This document shows, piece by piece, positions 43,112-56,077 of a stretch of 64,000 nt of DNA. The number at the start of each line of letters is the position of its first letter. Position 1 is the stretch's first letter. Where the stretch lies: NCBI GenBank assembly GCA_021399445.1, contig JAJTUQ010000001.1, forward strand, positions 434,001 through 498,000, given 5' to 3'. The stretch is from Xylogone sp. PMI_703. Lineage: Eukaryota > Ascomycota > Leotiomycetes. The position numbers and the translations under genes are program-made. The notes under the pieces are model-generated. The model was not told the origin of the DNA, searched no databases, and saw nothing but the letters and a program-made list of their open reading frames with translations.

Positions 43112-44889
43112 ATGGAGAAGACCCCCGAGTCGGTAGCTGCCGAAGTCGCGGCTCTCCAGCAGTCGCTGGCAGAAGTTACGGCCGCCGTCAACAAGTACGT
43201 TGAGCTGGCGACTCAGCATGTCGGCAGCAAAGATGTCACGGCTTCGGGGCAGGTCAGCCAATCGCGCAGGGACCTGTCCCTCAGTACCAGCCGCCTGCTG
43301 AGGACCGTTCGGGGCCCGGTGGAGATGGTGACGGCCAATTTCGAGAATGTCAGTACCGGCCCTCCATTCCCATCTCTCTGTCTCTCCCTTCAACGTGCTA
43401 TTCCAATTGTAAACCCCCACCAGCTCACTCTTCGCTGTTCTCATTTCTAGTCCGTCTACACAGGATGTCTGCGAGCAGTGCTGGAAATGGGAGTGGTCGA
43501 AGCCCTGCCTGCTGATGGCTCGTCGGCTTCTGCTTCAGCGCTGGCGGAGAAGCTGGGTGTAGACAAGGACCTGCTCGGTAAGAACTTTTTTTTTTGCTTC
43601 TTCCTTCTGCACATATCTAGGGTTAAATAATTAATTAATATTCCTTCTGTTCTATTAATATCAAACGGCAAATTGATTGACCGTGTGTGCACATCTAGTC
43701 AGATTGATGAGAAATGTCACCGTCATGGGCCCGTTTGCGGAAGTGGGCAGAGAGGAGTACGCGCACACGCCCTTCTCCCAGATCTTTTTGGTCCCGGCTA
43801 TCGCGGGGTTCTTCAGAGCAATGTACGTTCCTGGTCCTTTCTCAACATTGGAAAAATGAAAATGCAAAAAAAAAAAAAAATTATGAGATAAAATAGAAAA
43901 AAAATGGCAATAATGATAGAAGAAGAAAAAAACAGAAATGCTACAACATTTGACAATGACTGACCCTGCACCCCAGGTTCGACGAATTCGCCCCCGTCAA
44001 CGCCAAAATGTACGAATTCTTCCGTGAAACCAAATTTAGGAATCCCGACTCAGACACCATCAATCCCTACTGCTTCGCCCATCAGACCGGCGGCAAGACC
44101 ATGTGGCAGTACCTGGACCAGTATCCAGCACGTCTCGACGCATTCAATGCCGCCCAGAAGGTCAATGGCGAAGCGAATCCCTGGACGGTGTCCCTCTACC
44201 CCTTCGAGGAAGAACTTCGCAAGTTCACCACCAACGATGACACCGTGCTGCTGATTGATATTGGCGGCGGAGTAGGTCACGTTGCAAAGCAGATCAGAGG
44301 ACTAACGCAGAATATCCCAGGAAAGGTGATTCTTCAGGACAGACCGGCGGTGATATCTGAAATTACGGATCCCTTGCCGGGAGTTGAGAAGATGGAGTAT
44401 GATTTCTTTACTCCTCAGCCGCTCAAAGGTATTTTCTTACGTTTTCATCTATATATTCATCTCTCTTGTCTACACCCGAGGAAAGGCCAAAGTGAAAGAA
44501 ACGGCCGCACCAAAGCCAGCACCAAACAGAATATAGAAAGAAATACGTTCAATATCGAACCCAGCTAACATATCCAAGGCGCACTCATCTACTACATCCG
44601 CCACTGTCTCCACGACTGGCCAGACAAAGACTGCGTGCGCATCCTCAAGCAAATCGCCGCCGCCATTGACCCTACGGTCTCCCGTCTCGTCATCTCCGAC
44701 AGCGTCCTCCCCGAGTCGAACGTCGATCTCGAATCTGCATGGCTGGACGTCACCATGATGGCCATCAGCGGCAGCGAGAGGACGCAGACGCAGTGGGAGA
44801 GGATTCTGGACGAGTCGGGATTCAAGCTGCACAAGGTGTATCAGGCGCCGGGGTCGAAATTCGCCGCTATTGAGGCTTATCTTAAGTGA
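43112..44889 (+). CDS. Family 2 O-methyltransferase
   Basis: Five exons, 43112-43348, 43451-43577, 43699-43822, 43977-44428 and 44579-44889, join to 416 residues. All introns are GT..AG; the third contains a run of 15 A. The N-terminal half is a winged-helix dimerisation domain (YTGCLRAVLEMGVVEAL). The C-terminal half is the SAM domain, with LLIDIGGGVGHVAKQI for SAM and IRHCLHDWPD holding the catalytic base (His325). This is the plant/fungal COMT-like type that methylates hydroxyls on polyketides and other aromatics. Substrate unknown. The neighbouring LaeA-like gene hints at secondary metabolism, but no synthase gene is in the window. Confidence 0.9.
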
Positions 44890-45269
44890 TGCTGGGCTTC
44901 TGAGTTTGATTCGGAATGGGAAGTATCCATATCGTGCCGCCTTGGGTGGAGGATACCGCTTTTAGGGACTCAACGTCCCTCTTCAACGGGGAATAATGAA
45001 TTGTGTGGATTTTGTTAGGTAGTAAAAAGATCCCTAATGCGTATATATTACCGTAGCATTATTAGCAAATAATACAATGTTCAGTTTATGGCTTCGCTCT
45101 GAAGAGATATATATTTGTATAAGGGGCATGCTGTTGCATAGACTGAGCATCTTATCCGCGAGCTTCATGAGCACTGCCTATTTACAAACAGTAACGATAT
45201 AATTTTCTGCTTGAATTGAAACTGAAATGAGCCATACTCCCAAACCAATACCATGATAAATAAGCCGAC
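44890..45269. other. Intergenic region
   Basis: AT-rich downstream region of the O-methyltransferase; no gene recognised. Confidence 0.5.
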
Positions 45270-46695
45270 ACAACTTGTAGAACCTCCAGCCTGAATACTA
45301 TCCCGAAGTTAAGCCGTTACCAGTACCTGAGCTGCTTCGGAACAAAGTTCCTCAATTCATTGACCTCCGCTTTGCTGTCTCCAAGGTCGGATCTGTTCGT
45401 CCGCATTCACGACAACCTTATTTGGCTCTGGATACTCTATAATATGGCACGTCTTGAGGAGTGTCCAAATGAAACAATCGACCCCATTGTCATTCTACTT
45501 GGCTTTAAAGATATCTACAGTCCTCCGTCAAGGCTCACGGTGTCTAGCTTCGAAGACAACCCAGGACCGATTCGAATCCTACTATCGTACAAAGGGACTC
45601 CATGTTACTCCACACGCCTTATTAGAAGCATTTGTTGACGTAACCGGCCTGGACCGACTCGGGTGTCAACTCCAGGAACTGACATTGGTCGGCATCCCCT
45701 ACTGCAGCGAAGATAATTCACAGCATTCTTCTTTAAGAATAGAAGCAGATCTTCTCAGCCAAGCGTTCAAGAACATTGCTACATATAACGACTACGGGAG
45801 GCCACTGTCGCTCGCACTTGAAGTTGCAGCTATCCAAAACGACATCGACCAAGTCTCTGGCCGCAAACCCCGTCACGACACCACATTTATTCAAAGCTAG
45901 AAATACGTCTGGAGATGCGCAGCCCAGACATTTTATACTACATTCCATGCCTTAGCAAGAAGTCAGATACTACTGGAATCTTACTGTGTTCAGCAATCGT
46001 CGTCTAAAAGGCTGTAGTCTTGCGTGCGATGATTTAAGTCGTATCAATTTCCAGAGCAGAATGCTCTCCCATTGCTTTCAAACCCGAAGTCCCTTTCTAT
46101 CGGCTTATCAGACAGAAACGGTCAAGACTTGTCAGAATTTGGCTTCTTTCACTGTTCAGATGAAGAAGACACCTCAATAGTCAAAGAGAACCCTCCCGAG
46201 GGGGCTAAAGAGAAATCACCACCACAGAGAAGCTACGTTGGACTCGCAGAATTACTGCAACTCACTCACTCGGTTGAAAACCTCGAAATACACTACTACC
46301 GGATCAACAACGCCAACCATCCTCTGAAAGACATAAGCTATGAGCGTCACAAACGCCTACTAAAGTATGTAGCAGAATCGAAGCAGCTACCGAAATTAAA
46401 GCAATGCAAGCTCCGCGGAATCGTCATCACCGAAGACAACCTCCTAACATTCATGCAACAAACGACTCCTCGGCGACTCTGCCTGGAGAGAGCAATTATG
46501 TGCTCGGGGACATTCAAATCCGTCTTCGATTATTGCACAAGCGAGACTTCGGAAATGGAGGAACTGGATCTCAAGGATCTGTTTGAGAAGGAAAAGCAGT
46601 TTTTCCCGACGGATCAGGTGGACGACTCAGGGCAATCGATACGTCGGACTTCCTCGCTTCGGAGAGTAGGCGTTGAAGTGAAAGCAGCCGATTGA
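45270..46695 (+). pseudogene. Decayed F-box/LRR-like gene
   Basis: Protein-like pieces in several plus-strand frames follow in order. They are VPQFIDLRFAVSKVGSVRPH (about 45350), GLHVTPHALLEAFVDVTG and CQLQELTLVGIPYC (45600-45700), and a long open piece at 46072-46695 with AELLQLTHSVENLEIHYYR and PKLKQCKLRGIVITEDNLL. The leucine-rich spacing recalls the C-terminal part of fungal F-box proteins. Stops and frame changes separate the pieces and introns do not explain all of them. The N-terminal F-box itself was not found. Confidence 0.5.
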
Positions 46696-46933
46696 GTACC
46701 ATTATTGTCAGAGCGAGGGCAGACCGAGACCTAGTTACCCCAGAGGGTAGGGTTTGCTGCATTATCGATTTCCGTATGGTACGCTTGGTACTGGTTAGAA
46801 TTTCAAAGGTTTTTATAAGAGATATAGAGGGATAATTATAAAGCTTTTACATATCGATTCTAAGATTTTCCTTATATTCATGCTAAAGCGAATAATCTAT
46901 CCAATCACTTCACCCCAAGCCCTCTCACATTCC

Positions 46934-49744
46934 TCAAAGCCCCAGCCACCATGTGGTCTTCGGCACTGCTAACTCAGCCTCCACCTTAACCGCATCAGCA
47001 GCACTACTCGTTGCAACAATAACGTTATACACCCCCTCCTCTCTACACCACTTATTCTCAATCTCATCCCAGAAACTCATAGCATACTTATCAATGGCCA
47101 CATCAACCCACTTCTCCTCTGCTGGCTTCAAGAATACCTTTTCGAATCCATGGAGTTCCTTCTTTGGACGCTGCGTTGGGGAGTTCGGGGCTGAGATGTA
47201 AAGTTGGAGGACTTCAGAACCTGCATGAGAACCGGTGTTTTTAACTTTTAGTCTGGCTGTATATGTGTTTGTTTTTGGATCGGTGGTTACGATGAGGGAG
47301 GAGAGAGAGAATGTTGTGTATGAGAGACCGTGGCTGGGCTATAGTTAGTCAACTAGCATAATTTACAGGTAGGGGTAAGGAAAGGCGTACCCAAAGGCGA
47401 ACAGTGGTTCCCTTTCGACTTTGTCATAGTACCGATATCCAACATATACATCTTCACCGTAGAGAACTCTTCCTCGGGTGCTTCCAAAATTCAAGTAAGC
47501 TGGACTATCTCTGATATCATTCGGCCAACTTAACGGCAGCTTTGCACTTGGATTGACATCTCCAAAGAGTACGTCCGCGATACCGTGGCCAGTTTCATTA
47601 CCTCCATACCAAGCCTGAACTATGGTTGAGGCTTCTGAGACCCATGGCATAGAGACCGGGGTGCCAGACTGGTTGACGATAATGGTATTGGGCGCAACGG
47701 AGAGGACACGGCTGATAAGTCGGTCGACATTTGGAGGGAGAGACATATCTGGCCGGTCGAAGCCTTCACCTTCCCAGTCGGACTTTGAGTTGTTAGCTTT
47801 CTGAAGAATTGGATGCAACGAGGTGGTAAACTCACATTCAAACCGGTGCAAAGGATAGCAACATCGGCCTCAGCCGCTGCCTTTGCCGCCTTTTCAATGG
47901 TCTCATCAACATCAACAACAGGACAAGCGCCTAATCTCGCTCCACCACCGCCAAAGCTCACAGTACCCAAGTTCTTGATCTTCGATGTTCCTTGGCTACC
48001 AAAGTCAATCCTCAGTTTATACACTTTTCCAGCAACAAGATGTTTTCTACCGAACTCCTCTGCTGTTCCCTTTCCGAAGAATGAAGTCCCAGGTCGTTGG
48101 ACAGTAGTATCATCAATAATAAGCTCATCGTCGATGTAGAAGTTCGCCGTGCCACAGACTGTAATTCCGAACTCCCATGTTCCGGTTATATCTGGGGTGA
48201 AATCGGCCTCCACGGAAGCATAAAAAAGGTCAAAATTTAGCTTAGGATTTTTGTAGTCCATTAGCTGGAAATAGGTCTTGTAGAGTGGCTCTAGACCAAC
48301 TTCCACTCGATCTTTGACGCCGGATGGCTTGTTGAAGAAGTGAATATATGCATTGCTCATCTGTCGCGTGATCATGGGAAGCATTTTGTGAGCGAATGCG
48401 CCAACTTCGTAGGTGATTTGTGCACTGGAGCCTAGACGTTCCGTGATAGCATCGTAAAGACTAATAGAGTAGTATGGTTCCAAAGACGCACTTCCTCCTC
48501 CGGTGATAGAAGGGTTCTTCATGTGAGAGCCGATAAGCGCGATCTTTCTTATCTTCTGGGGCAAGGGAAGAACCTTCTTATCGTTCTTAAGAAGTACAAT
48601 GCTGCTTGCGCATACTTTTCTATTCAACGCTTGGTCTTCAGGATAGTTCCGCTCTCCTTCTTCAGGTGATAATCCTAAACGGCTAGCATGTTCAACGAAT
48701 TGGAGAACTCTTCTGGCTCTTTGATCTAAAACAGATTGCTTGATTAAACGCGCTGACATGGCGAATTCGACTGCTGGCCCGCGGTATTTTGTCGTCCCTG
48801 GCATCTCTAAATCTAGTCCGGCATTTATGGCCTCAGTAGTGGAGTATGTTCCGTACCTACGAGAGAATCAGAATATTTCAAGACTTAGGATTTTGCGGCT
48901 ATAATCATTACCAGTCACTCATCATCAGTGGATCCCAGCCCCATTCCTTCCTCACTAAGTCGTCCAATAAGTGCGGATTCTGGGAGACATGAAGTCCGTT
49001 GAGTTTGTTATAAGAAGTCATCATTGCTTTTGGTGCCGCATCTCTTGCAACAATCTGAAAAGGCCGTAGATACACCTCTCTAAGCGCTCTTGGGGTAACA
49101 ATCGTATCAACAGCCCTTCGCTCATGTTCTTGGTCATTACATATAAAATGTTTAACCGTGGACTGCACACCCGTCGATTCGCATCCCTGGATCATTCGTG
49201 CGGCCAGGATGCCCGAAAGATGGGGGTCTTCAGCAAATGATTCGAAACCTCGACCACCTAGTGCTGAGCGTTGGATGTTGATTGTTGGTCCTAACCAACA
49301 GTGAGCTCCTTTCGCTATCGACTCATCACCAATGAGTTTTCCAGCTTGCTGTAGGAGATCTTTGTCCCAGGTAGCTCCTAAAGCCGTTCCACATGGGAGA
49401 CAAGCCGCGAGGACACCGGCAAACCATTTTGTTCCTCGGATCCCATTAGGTCCATCACTCACCCTGATTGACGGGACGTTCAGCTCAGGAATTGGATAGG
49501 TATGCCAAAAATCGATACCTATATACGCAAGTTAGACCAGCAATTCGCTACTGCACCAAACACGGGATTCAGAACAACGTCAACAAAAGAAACGAAGAAA
49601 CAAGAGTGGGTCTGGGGAACACTTTGGGCGAGTTTATTAAATCACCAATTGATTGATGACTCGTCAATTAGGCATACCAGACAGTAATGAAACTTTTTGA
49701 GCATTGGTAAGTTTTGAAAGCACTTCTTCCACGTCAAACGTCAT
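46934..49744 (-). CDS. GH3 beta-glucosidase with PA14 domain
   Basis: Five exons, 49744-49678, 49518-48912, 48856-47836, 47782-47391 and 47333-46934, give 828 residues. The introns are 159, 55, 53 and 57 bp, several with CTAAC branch sites. The N-terminal barrel has [28 protein letters not shown] and the nucleophile segment MMSDW (Asp224). After the start of the second domain a PA14 insert (about 390-540) carries [18 protein letters not shown]. The alpha/beta sandwich has [14 protein letters not shown], and a fibronectin III-like end has HGLSYTTF. It would hydrolyse beta-glucosides from the non-reducing end. No signal peptide, so it is probably intracellular. The PA14 insert usually shapes substrate choice. 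Confidence 0.93.
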
Positions 49745-50727
49745 GATGGCGATATTGGTGTATTTCTGAGATACAGTTTCCAACGGAACAACCCTCTGAC
49801 CACCTTCCAGTCCTCAGAACCCCCGATATTTAATTAAAAACAGAGAACCAAGAGAGCGGTGAAACCCCCATATTAATTGAACGACTTTAAGTACAGCAAG
49901 AGAAATGTTTACCCACCAGATGACCAAGCCCCGCACCCCAGTGAACCAGATCTGGGATGAATAATGGGGCAGAATCACGAGGCTGTTGAACCCTGAGGTC
50001 GACCCCCGAACCGTGCGAGCAGCGTTCTACCACAGTAGTGGCTGAGTAAGAAGAGAGCCAAGACCAAAAGGTTGAACAAGACAGTCACGTACGTGGGGGA
50101 CGTCGTGTTGCTTCTCTGCCCTCTTTGGTCATACGGAGCTGCCGGGCCGTCAGTGGGGCAGCTGCTGAGCGAACTTGGAATAGGGGCTCTCGGTCCCGAA
50201 GTTCTACCGGTTCGGAGGACGAGAAAAAAAGAAAATCTTCAGCCCCGGAGTGTCTGAGAGCGCAGAATTCTGTTGGTGACGCCGGGTTCGGAGCGTTGTG
50301 AAATACGCGGTGTGTTGTGCGCCTCAAAAGTGTGGTGAGAAAGTTCGTGTATGCAAGCGTGGGAAACTTGGTTCTTGATGGGAGCAACAAATCCGATTCC
50401 AACCTTTGAGAAAGAGACGTAACGGAGAAAATTCTGGTTTACCGTAGATTCAATGTATGGGACTGACAGGCGAATAACATTGAGAAGAGTTTGATGCCTG
50501 GTTTTATCTGGCTGTGAAAATATATCTTGGCTGTAGCCAGACATAAACAGAGTTCTCTCTAGAGGTAACGGTGCTCATCTGGAATAATAATAATGCCATC
50601 GTCGCACGTGTCAAAAGTGCACGTTGTGTTACTTATAGATAATTTACCTGGGCAAATGTTATTCTTTTCTTAGGGAGAGTTTATCTGACCTTCTACCCTT
50701 CACAGAGTCTTTACTCTCCTATTCACT
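49745..50727. other. Intergenic region
   Basis: Between the GH3 start and the oxidase pseudogene. A 101-codon minus-strand frame at 50239-50544 has no recognisable motif. Confidence 0.5.
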
Positions 50728-52474
50728 ATGAAATTCTACGTATCCGGCCTTTTCTTCGCGACCTATTCGCAGGGTCAATTGCTTCTGAACCCTAGTACCA
50801 TAGCTCTCATCATGGCAATTCAACAATTGGGCCATTGTCCAACTTTACCGCAGAACTGGAAACCCAGCTATCTTCGGGTGTAGGCATATCCTCGATCCAA
50901 TCCCCTGACTTTAACGCTTCAGTGATTAGATGGTCCGCTTTCCGCTTTCCACATATTGTTCTAGTTGTACATACTGCTACAACAGAAGACGTTGCAAATA
51001 CTCTGACACTGGTTAATCAATATAACTTGCCCTTTATTGCCATTAACCACAGACATGGGGGTATCAACCGTGTTGCCAACACTTCAGAATGGTATTCAAA
51101 TAGATATTAGCAGTTTCACTGAATTGCAAATGAGTGAAGATTCTTAATCTGTCACTGTGGGAAGTGGTGTTTACACTCAACAACTCATTGATTACCTTTT
51201 CGAGAATGAGAGAATGTCAGGTGGGTCTAACTGGATTATATCTCTAACTGACCTGACTCTAATATCATACCTTCAGCTTCCGGGAGCTGTGGTTGCGTTG
51301 TCCTCCTTGGAGCAAGTCTTGGAGCCGGCATCGGAAAAACACAGGGAAAGTTTGGAGTCATTCTTTGATAATATTCTCGATGTTACTGTCGTGCTAGGAA
51401 ATGGATCAATAGTCACCGTCTCCGAAACATCTTACCTGATTTGTTCTGGGGCTTTCATTGTGCTGGACGTAATTTCAGCATTGTGACTCGAATAACCTAC
51501 CGTGCCCATGATTTGTTTCCTTCGAATGGAATGTGGTATGTTGCAAACCTTTACTTTTCAGAGGAAAAACTTGAACATTTCTACAATATCTACAGCCAGT
51601 TTACTGGCCCGGGAAGTGACGTTGGTCTCACACTTACTACAACAATTGGTTATTTTCCACAAATCAGCGACACTGAGGTATACATATCCCTTTCGTATAA
51701 AGTTGCAAGAGAATACCTCGACTAACACATGTACAGCCCTCGATAAACCTCCTGATAAATTACGCCGGTTCTGAGGAAGACGCCTTGCAGTTCGCCAATC
51801 CGTTCCTAGAATTCTCTGATGCCAGGGTCGTAAATGCATCGGTCCCATATACTATGGTCGCTGAGGTGTGCGGTACTGGTGTAAATGGGGCACTGTGCCA
51901 AAGCGCTCCGGGACTGCGAATCCAGCAATTCCTTACCCAAGTCAATTCGACCAATATTCTTATTATACAGACAGTCTACAATCTTATACGAGACGTTGTC
52001 ACTGAGAACCTAGACTTAGTGGGTAGAGCGTTTATGATAGAAAGCTATGGTTAGTAAGCGGTTTAGGCAGTGTCGGCAGATTTTACTGTATTCCCGTGGC
52101 ATGAAGATTATATATATATACGTAAGTACAAAAACCCACCAGGTCCCGCCACGAGCGATAGAATGCTACCTGACTGACATTATATTAAAAGCTTCTATTT
52201 AGGCACTTACAATAATGCAAGTTCGGATGGAGATGCTATTAGGCTGGGAGAACCGATCAGGAATACAGTCCTTAACGGCACAGGTCAGACTGAGCTGCAT
52301 GCATACATCAACTATGCAATTGGTACCAAAAGTTTCGCAGATATCTACGGGCATGAGACGTGGCGTCAAGAACGCCTACAGGCCCTGAAGCGCCGGTACG
52401 ATCCACATCAAAGGTTCTCGTTCTACCACCCGATTCCTATATATACTCTCCTTGACAAAAGAAAGGATGTATAG
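50728..52474 (+). pseudogene. FAD-linked oxidase of berberine-bridge type (BBE), multiple frameshifts
   Basis: ATG 50728 begins a signal-peptide-like segment. Typical PCMH/BBE pieces then follow in changing frames: SPDFNASVIRWSAFRFPHIV, INHRHGG, then SCGCVVLLGASLGAGIGKTQ, DVTVVLGNGSIVTVSE and LFWGFHCAGRNFSIVTRIT. The end is INYAIGTKSFADIYGHETW with LQALKRRYDPHQRFSFYHPI. Intact relatives are secreted flavoproteins with about 450-500 residues that oxidise alcohols or alkaloid-like substrates. At least three frame changes and several stops (for example after MSEDS near 51147) disable this copy. Some breaks may be true introns, but they do not account for all of the damage. Confidence 0.8.
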
Positions 52475-53251
52475 AAGTTTCCCCTGTTTATAAGAATCTA
52501 CAAGGCTATCAATGACGAATATGCTGATAGTAATCTAAATGGTATAGTTTACGTTCTTAGGAAATTTTAAATACACAGAATAAGAGTTGTATAATATTTG
52601 TTTGAATATATATACCGATTTGAATTCTTAGTACTATTTTTACATTGAGTTGAAATTACATTACTCTATAAACCTTTTGTAATTAACTGAATAATTACTC
52701 AGATCTTAGTATTATACTTTCTGAGTATCAAAGGGGGGATACCACAGACAGCTATTCAAACTAATTATTAAGGTCGTTTATATTTAGTTTTGTAAGTTTT
52801 TCTCATAAACCCAGTGTTCTGTTTTCCTCTGCATTGCACCGGAACCTTAGAGAGAATTTTTTTTGGAGCGGTATTATATTCATGTTCTGGGGAGGTAGAA
52901 GATGTGTATGCGGCCGGGTAGAGGATGATTGGCCATGATGAGAAAGTTCTGGGCGGGATTGGATAGGTCCGACTAATAATTTTATATATAATGATAACAT
53001 CTGTAAAAAAAAATTAAATAGATAAAGCCCTAAGTCACTATAGCTGAATATGGGGCAGTGAATCAATCTATGATACTTTGTGTTGTCAAGTCGTTATCTT
53101 TCAGCCTCGCCATCAGCCTTGCGCCACATACCGGTGCGGAGCATTACCGACAGTTTTGATAACATCATAATTAACTTTCATCAACACGCCATCAACTCCG
53201 ATGATGCAACCACCAGATGTCGATTAACATCTACCATCCAGTTTGGACAAA
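52475..53251. other. AT-rich spacer, nothing recognised
   Basis: Downstream of the oxidase relic; no gene or repeat recognised. Confidence 0.5.
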
Positions 53252-56077
53252 ATGTCCGGACGTAGTCTACAGAGTCGCCCGTTCGAAGAGGTGAATGTCG
53301 AACCACTTTGGAGTGAGCTGGGCTGCAATCGGGTGAGTTCGCGCTATCTCTTAGTCTTCAGCCTTGTGCTTGTCGCGGCATCGCGAAACATCGATCACAG
53401 CATATTTTCAGATTTATTAGATCTTATTTAAGCTGCATATTCATTGAAATATATGTTATAAACGAATCTGAGACCTTTTTTGCTTGTTCGAACCAACCAT
53501 TAAGCAAATTCTTTCTCTGATCCCAACCCCACCTTTTGCGACCAGATATTTTCACAGAATGCATTTGATGGTTTCATTATTTGTCCAGGAACATTCCACA
53601 TTCTGACGTTTTTAGTTTGAGGGGTCACCCATTCCAAACTTTAACAATCCCCAACCACAGCTTTTTTTCGAGCCAGAGGACGATGAGTCGTCAACTTCAG
53701 TTGGTGACGAATATGAAAGATGGCAAGGCGCCCCCACAGTCGCGAACTGGCGACTTAACCTGATCGCTCTCTCACAGACGGATAATGTATGAAGTTATAA
53801 ACCGTTTCCTCGAGGCTGATATCTGAAATGATTAACCCCTAATAGCTTCTTTTCGTTGCATATGGAGATAAGGTCCATGTTATTGTCCCATTGAACGTCA
53901 GACAGACGATTCCTAGCCAGCCGGATCTCATCCTACGACTGCCAAGGTCTCGTTTGGGGCAGCAAACTACTGGATATATTGATCCTTATCATCCGCACTG
54001 CGTTAACCATTTGATGGTTGGCAAGCTCGGCGATTTCGAAATCCTTCTGCTCTGCTGTGACGATGGCGACGTCATGGCTTACTATACTCGCTCTATTGCT
54101 GCAGAGATACAGCGCACCGAGAAAGTCAGGGAAGCTCTTCCTCGACAAAAGATCATGGTTAGCCATAATCAACCGTACGTCTCTTACAGTATTGTGTTTT
54201 AAATGCATTTATGAACTCTGGAGTAGGTTTTTTCATGAGAATGTTGGGATCAGTGCCTGGGGATTGGCTATCCACCAACGGGGCCGTCTGATTGCTATTA
54301 GCTCAAATAAAAAGGAAGTCACTGTTTTTGCTTTTGCGCTGCATGAGTCTCCCATCCCGCACAACATGCCATTATCTAGCAAAGAGACATTTCCACTTCT
54401 CAATCTTCGCACGGCAAAACCACATGATGGAAGGAACCAGAATTACAAACGGATCCTCAGACTGCATCGCATGGGACACAATATTCCATCAATAGCATTT
54501 GCTGACGATGCACATGGTGTCGCTAAATATGTTCTCGCGATGGATATTTTAGGGACATTGTGGCAACTTAATATCTGGGATCTTGATGATATCAACTATG
54601 AGCCTTACAGATCTCAAAGCGAGAGCCGAGCTGATCGTCCAATGTAAGTGTCTTTACAAACGAATCCTGGTCCTTCTGACTCGGTTTGTATAGGGGATGG
54701 GGGGTTCTAGTCCTTCCTGTATCTTTATTTAAACGGACCAAGACTCCTGCCGAAGCACTCGGCATGCCTCTTTCGGAGGAACCGTATGGCTGTGGATCTC
54801 TGACAGATCTGAATGTTCCCTTCGATATAAGTGACAGTGTTCATGATGTCAGGCGGTCTTCTCAGTGGCACCCGATGTTTGGACCAACAGTGCGGCTCCC
54901 AGAGATATCGGAGGCTGAACAACGCGAAGCCACGGCTACCACCGCCCTTGTTCTGCAAGAAGATTCTAGTGACGAAGATACCAAATCCAGCAATAATAAC
55001 CGGATCCACAAGCGGTCTTCAAAGAAGTTTTCAGATTTAGCAATCATGGAAATAGACCCGGACGACTCCGAGGTAGAAGCAGAGCTCCTATTTGCTAACG
55101 ATGACGACGATGCTGTTGAAGATAGTACCACGTATCCAGACAACAACGATCATGAAATATCTATAGACATATCCACTGATTCTGACGACAGTGGTTCCGA
55201 CCTACCGACTTCTTCTACGGAAGCAATTACTCTCAGTCGTGACCGGAGAATCGTGAGGCGCGGCAGGCAAGATCCGCTCTCTTCTCACTCTTCACGGAAC
55301 CCACTGAATACCGAAACGACGGATAAGGATAGCACAGGGAATTTCCTAGGCCCCGATTCTGAGGAAGACATCCTGCTCTTCAAACTCATCGTGAACTGGC
55401 CACTCAACCTGCCGATACCGAAATACGATCGCGGCCTCATGGTCACAGAATACCACAGGGCTATCTACCGAGGAATCGATCCCTTCGTGTCCGCCCAGGT
55501 GGCCAAAGAGCGCTGGTCCAAGTATTACATGCCCGATGGCTCAGCAATTATGCGCATCTTCCAGAACCACATCGATCTCCAACCTCCCACCAAGCACATG
55601 CATCACACCGTCTGCAAAAAGCTCCTCAAACAACGCATCCCTGAGGACGTCCTCTTCCAGCTCCAGCATATCGATAGGTTGAGCATACATGCGGTCATCG
55701 AAGAGCTTAATCTAGTTGTCGTGGCATCTCAAGTCGGTAGAGTTGCGCTGCTTACGCTCACGAGGCCGGAAGACAGCTGGTCTACGAATGGACCCGTGAC
55801 GCTATTCCGCGTGGATATGTTCCTTCCTTTCAGAAAACAGGAAGATGAGGGTCTCCGTCCTGTTGTTCCGCTTCTGGGAATGACTGTAGGTCCGATGCAG
55901 TCGAAAGATATGATACACAAGGATGAAGAAGCGAGCAGCAGCGTACCGGGCAGCAGGAGAGTCACGGGACTGGGAGTTGATTCGCGGAGACGGTGGCGGT
56001 TGATACTTCATTATTATGATCATACGGTGTTGACGTATGAGATTAGCAGGAAGGAGGATGCTCTGATCGTTCTATAA
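53252..56077 (+). CDS. CRT10-like protein
   Basis: Proposed exons are 53252-53332, 53616-53786, 53846-54174, 54227-54643 and 54694-56077, giving 793 residues in a continuous frame. The first intron (283 bp) is the least certain. Conserved-looking pieces are RLNLIALSQTDNLLFVAYGD, DFEILLLCCDDGDVMAYYT, NVGISAWGLAIHQRGRLIA and, near the end, VVASQVGRVALLTLTRPEDS with DMFLPFR. These fit the CRT10 family, whose yeast member is a regulator linked to ribonucleotide reductase expression; beta-propeller structure is likely. Between residues of the last exon (about 54950-55370) is a long acidic, Ser-rich linker, probably disordered. The location is likely nuclear or cytoplasmic. Confidence 0.65.

Noticed and set aside
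42797..43444. 215-codon minus-strand frame
   Set aside because: It is antisense to exon 1 of the O-methyltransferase and low in complexity.
45270..45340. A CCCGAAGTTAAGCC stretch resembling part of 5S rRNA
   Set aside because: Only about 14 bases match, the rest of a 5S gene is absent, and the stretch fits the coding frame of the F-box-like pseudogene.
53080..53265. Alternative upstream exon for the CRT10-like gene
   Set aside because: Frame content is not protein-like; ATG 53252 with a good GTGAGT donor gives a continuous frame.
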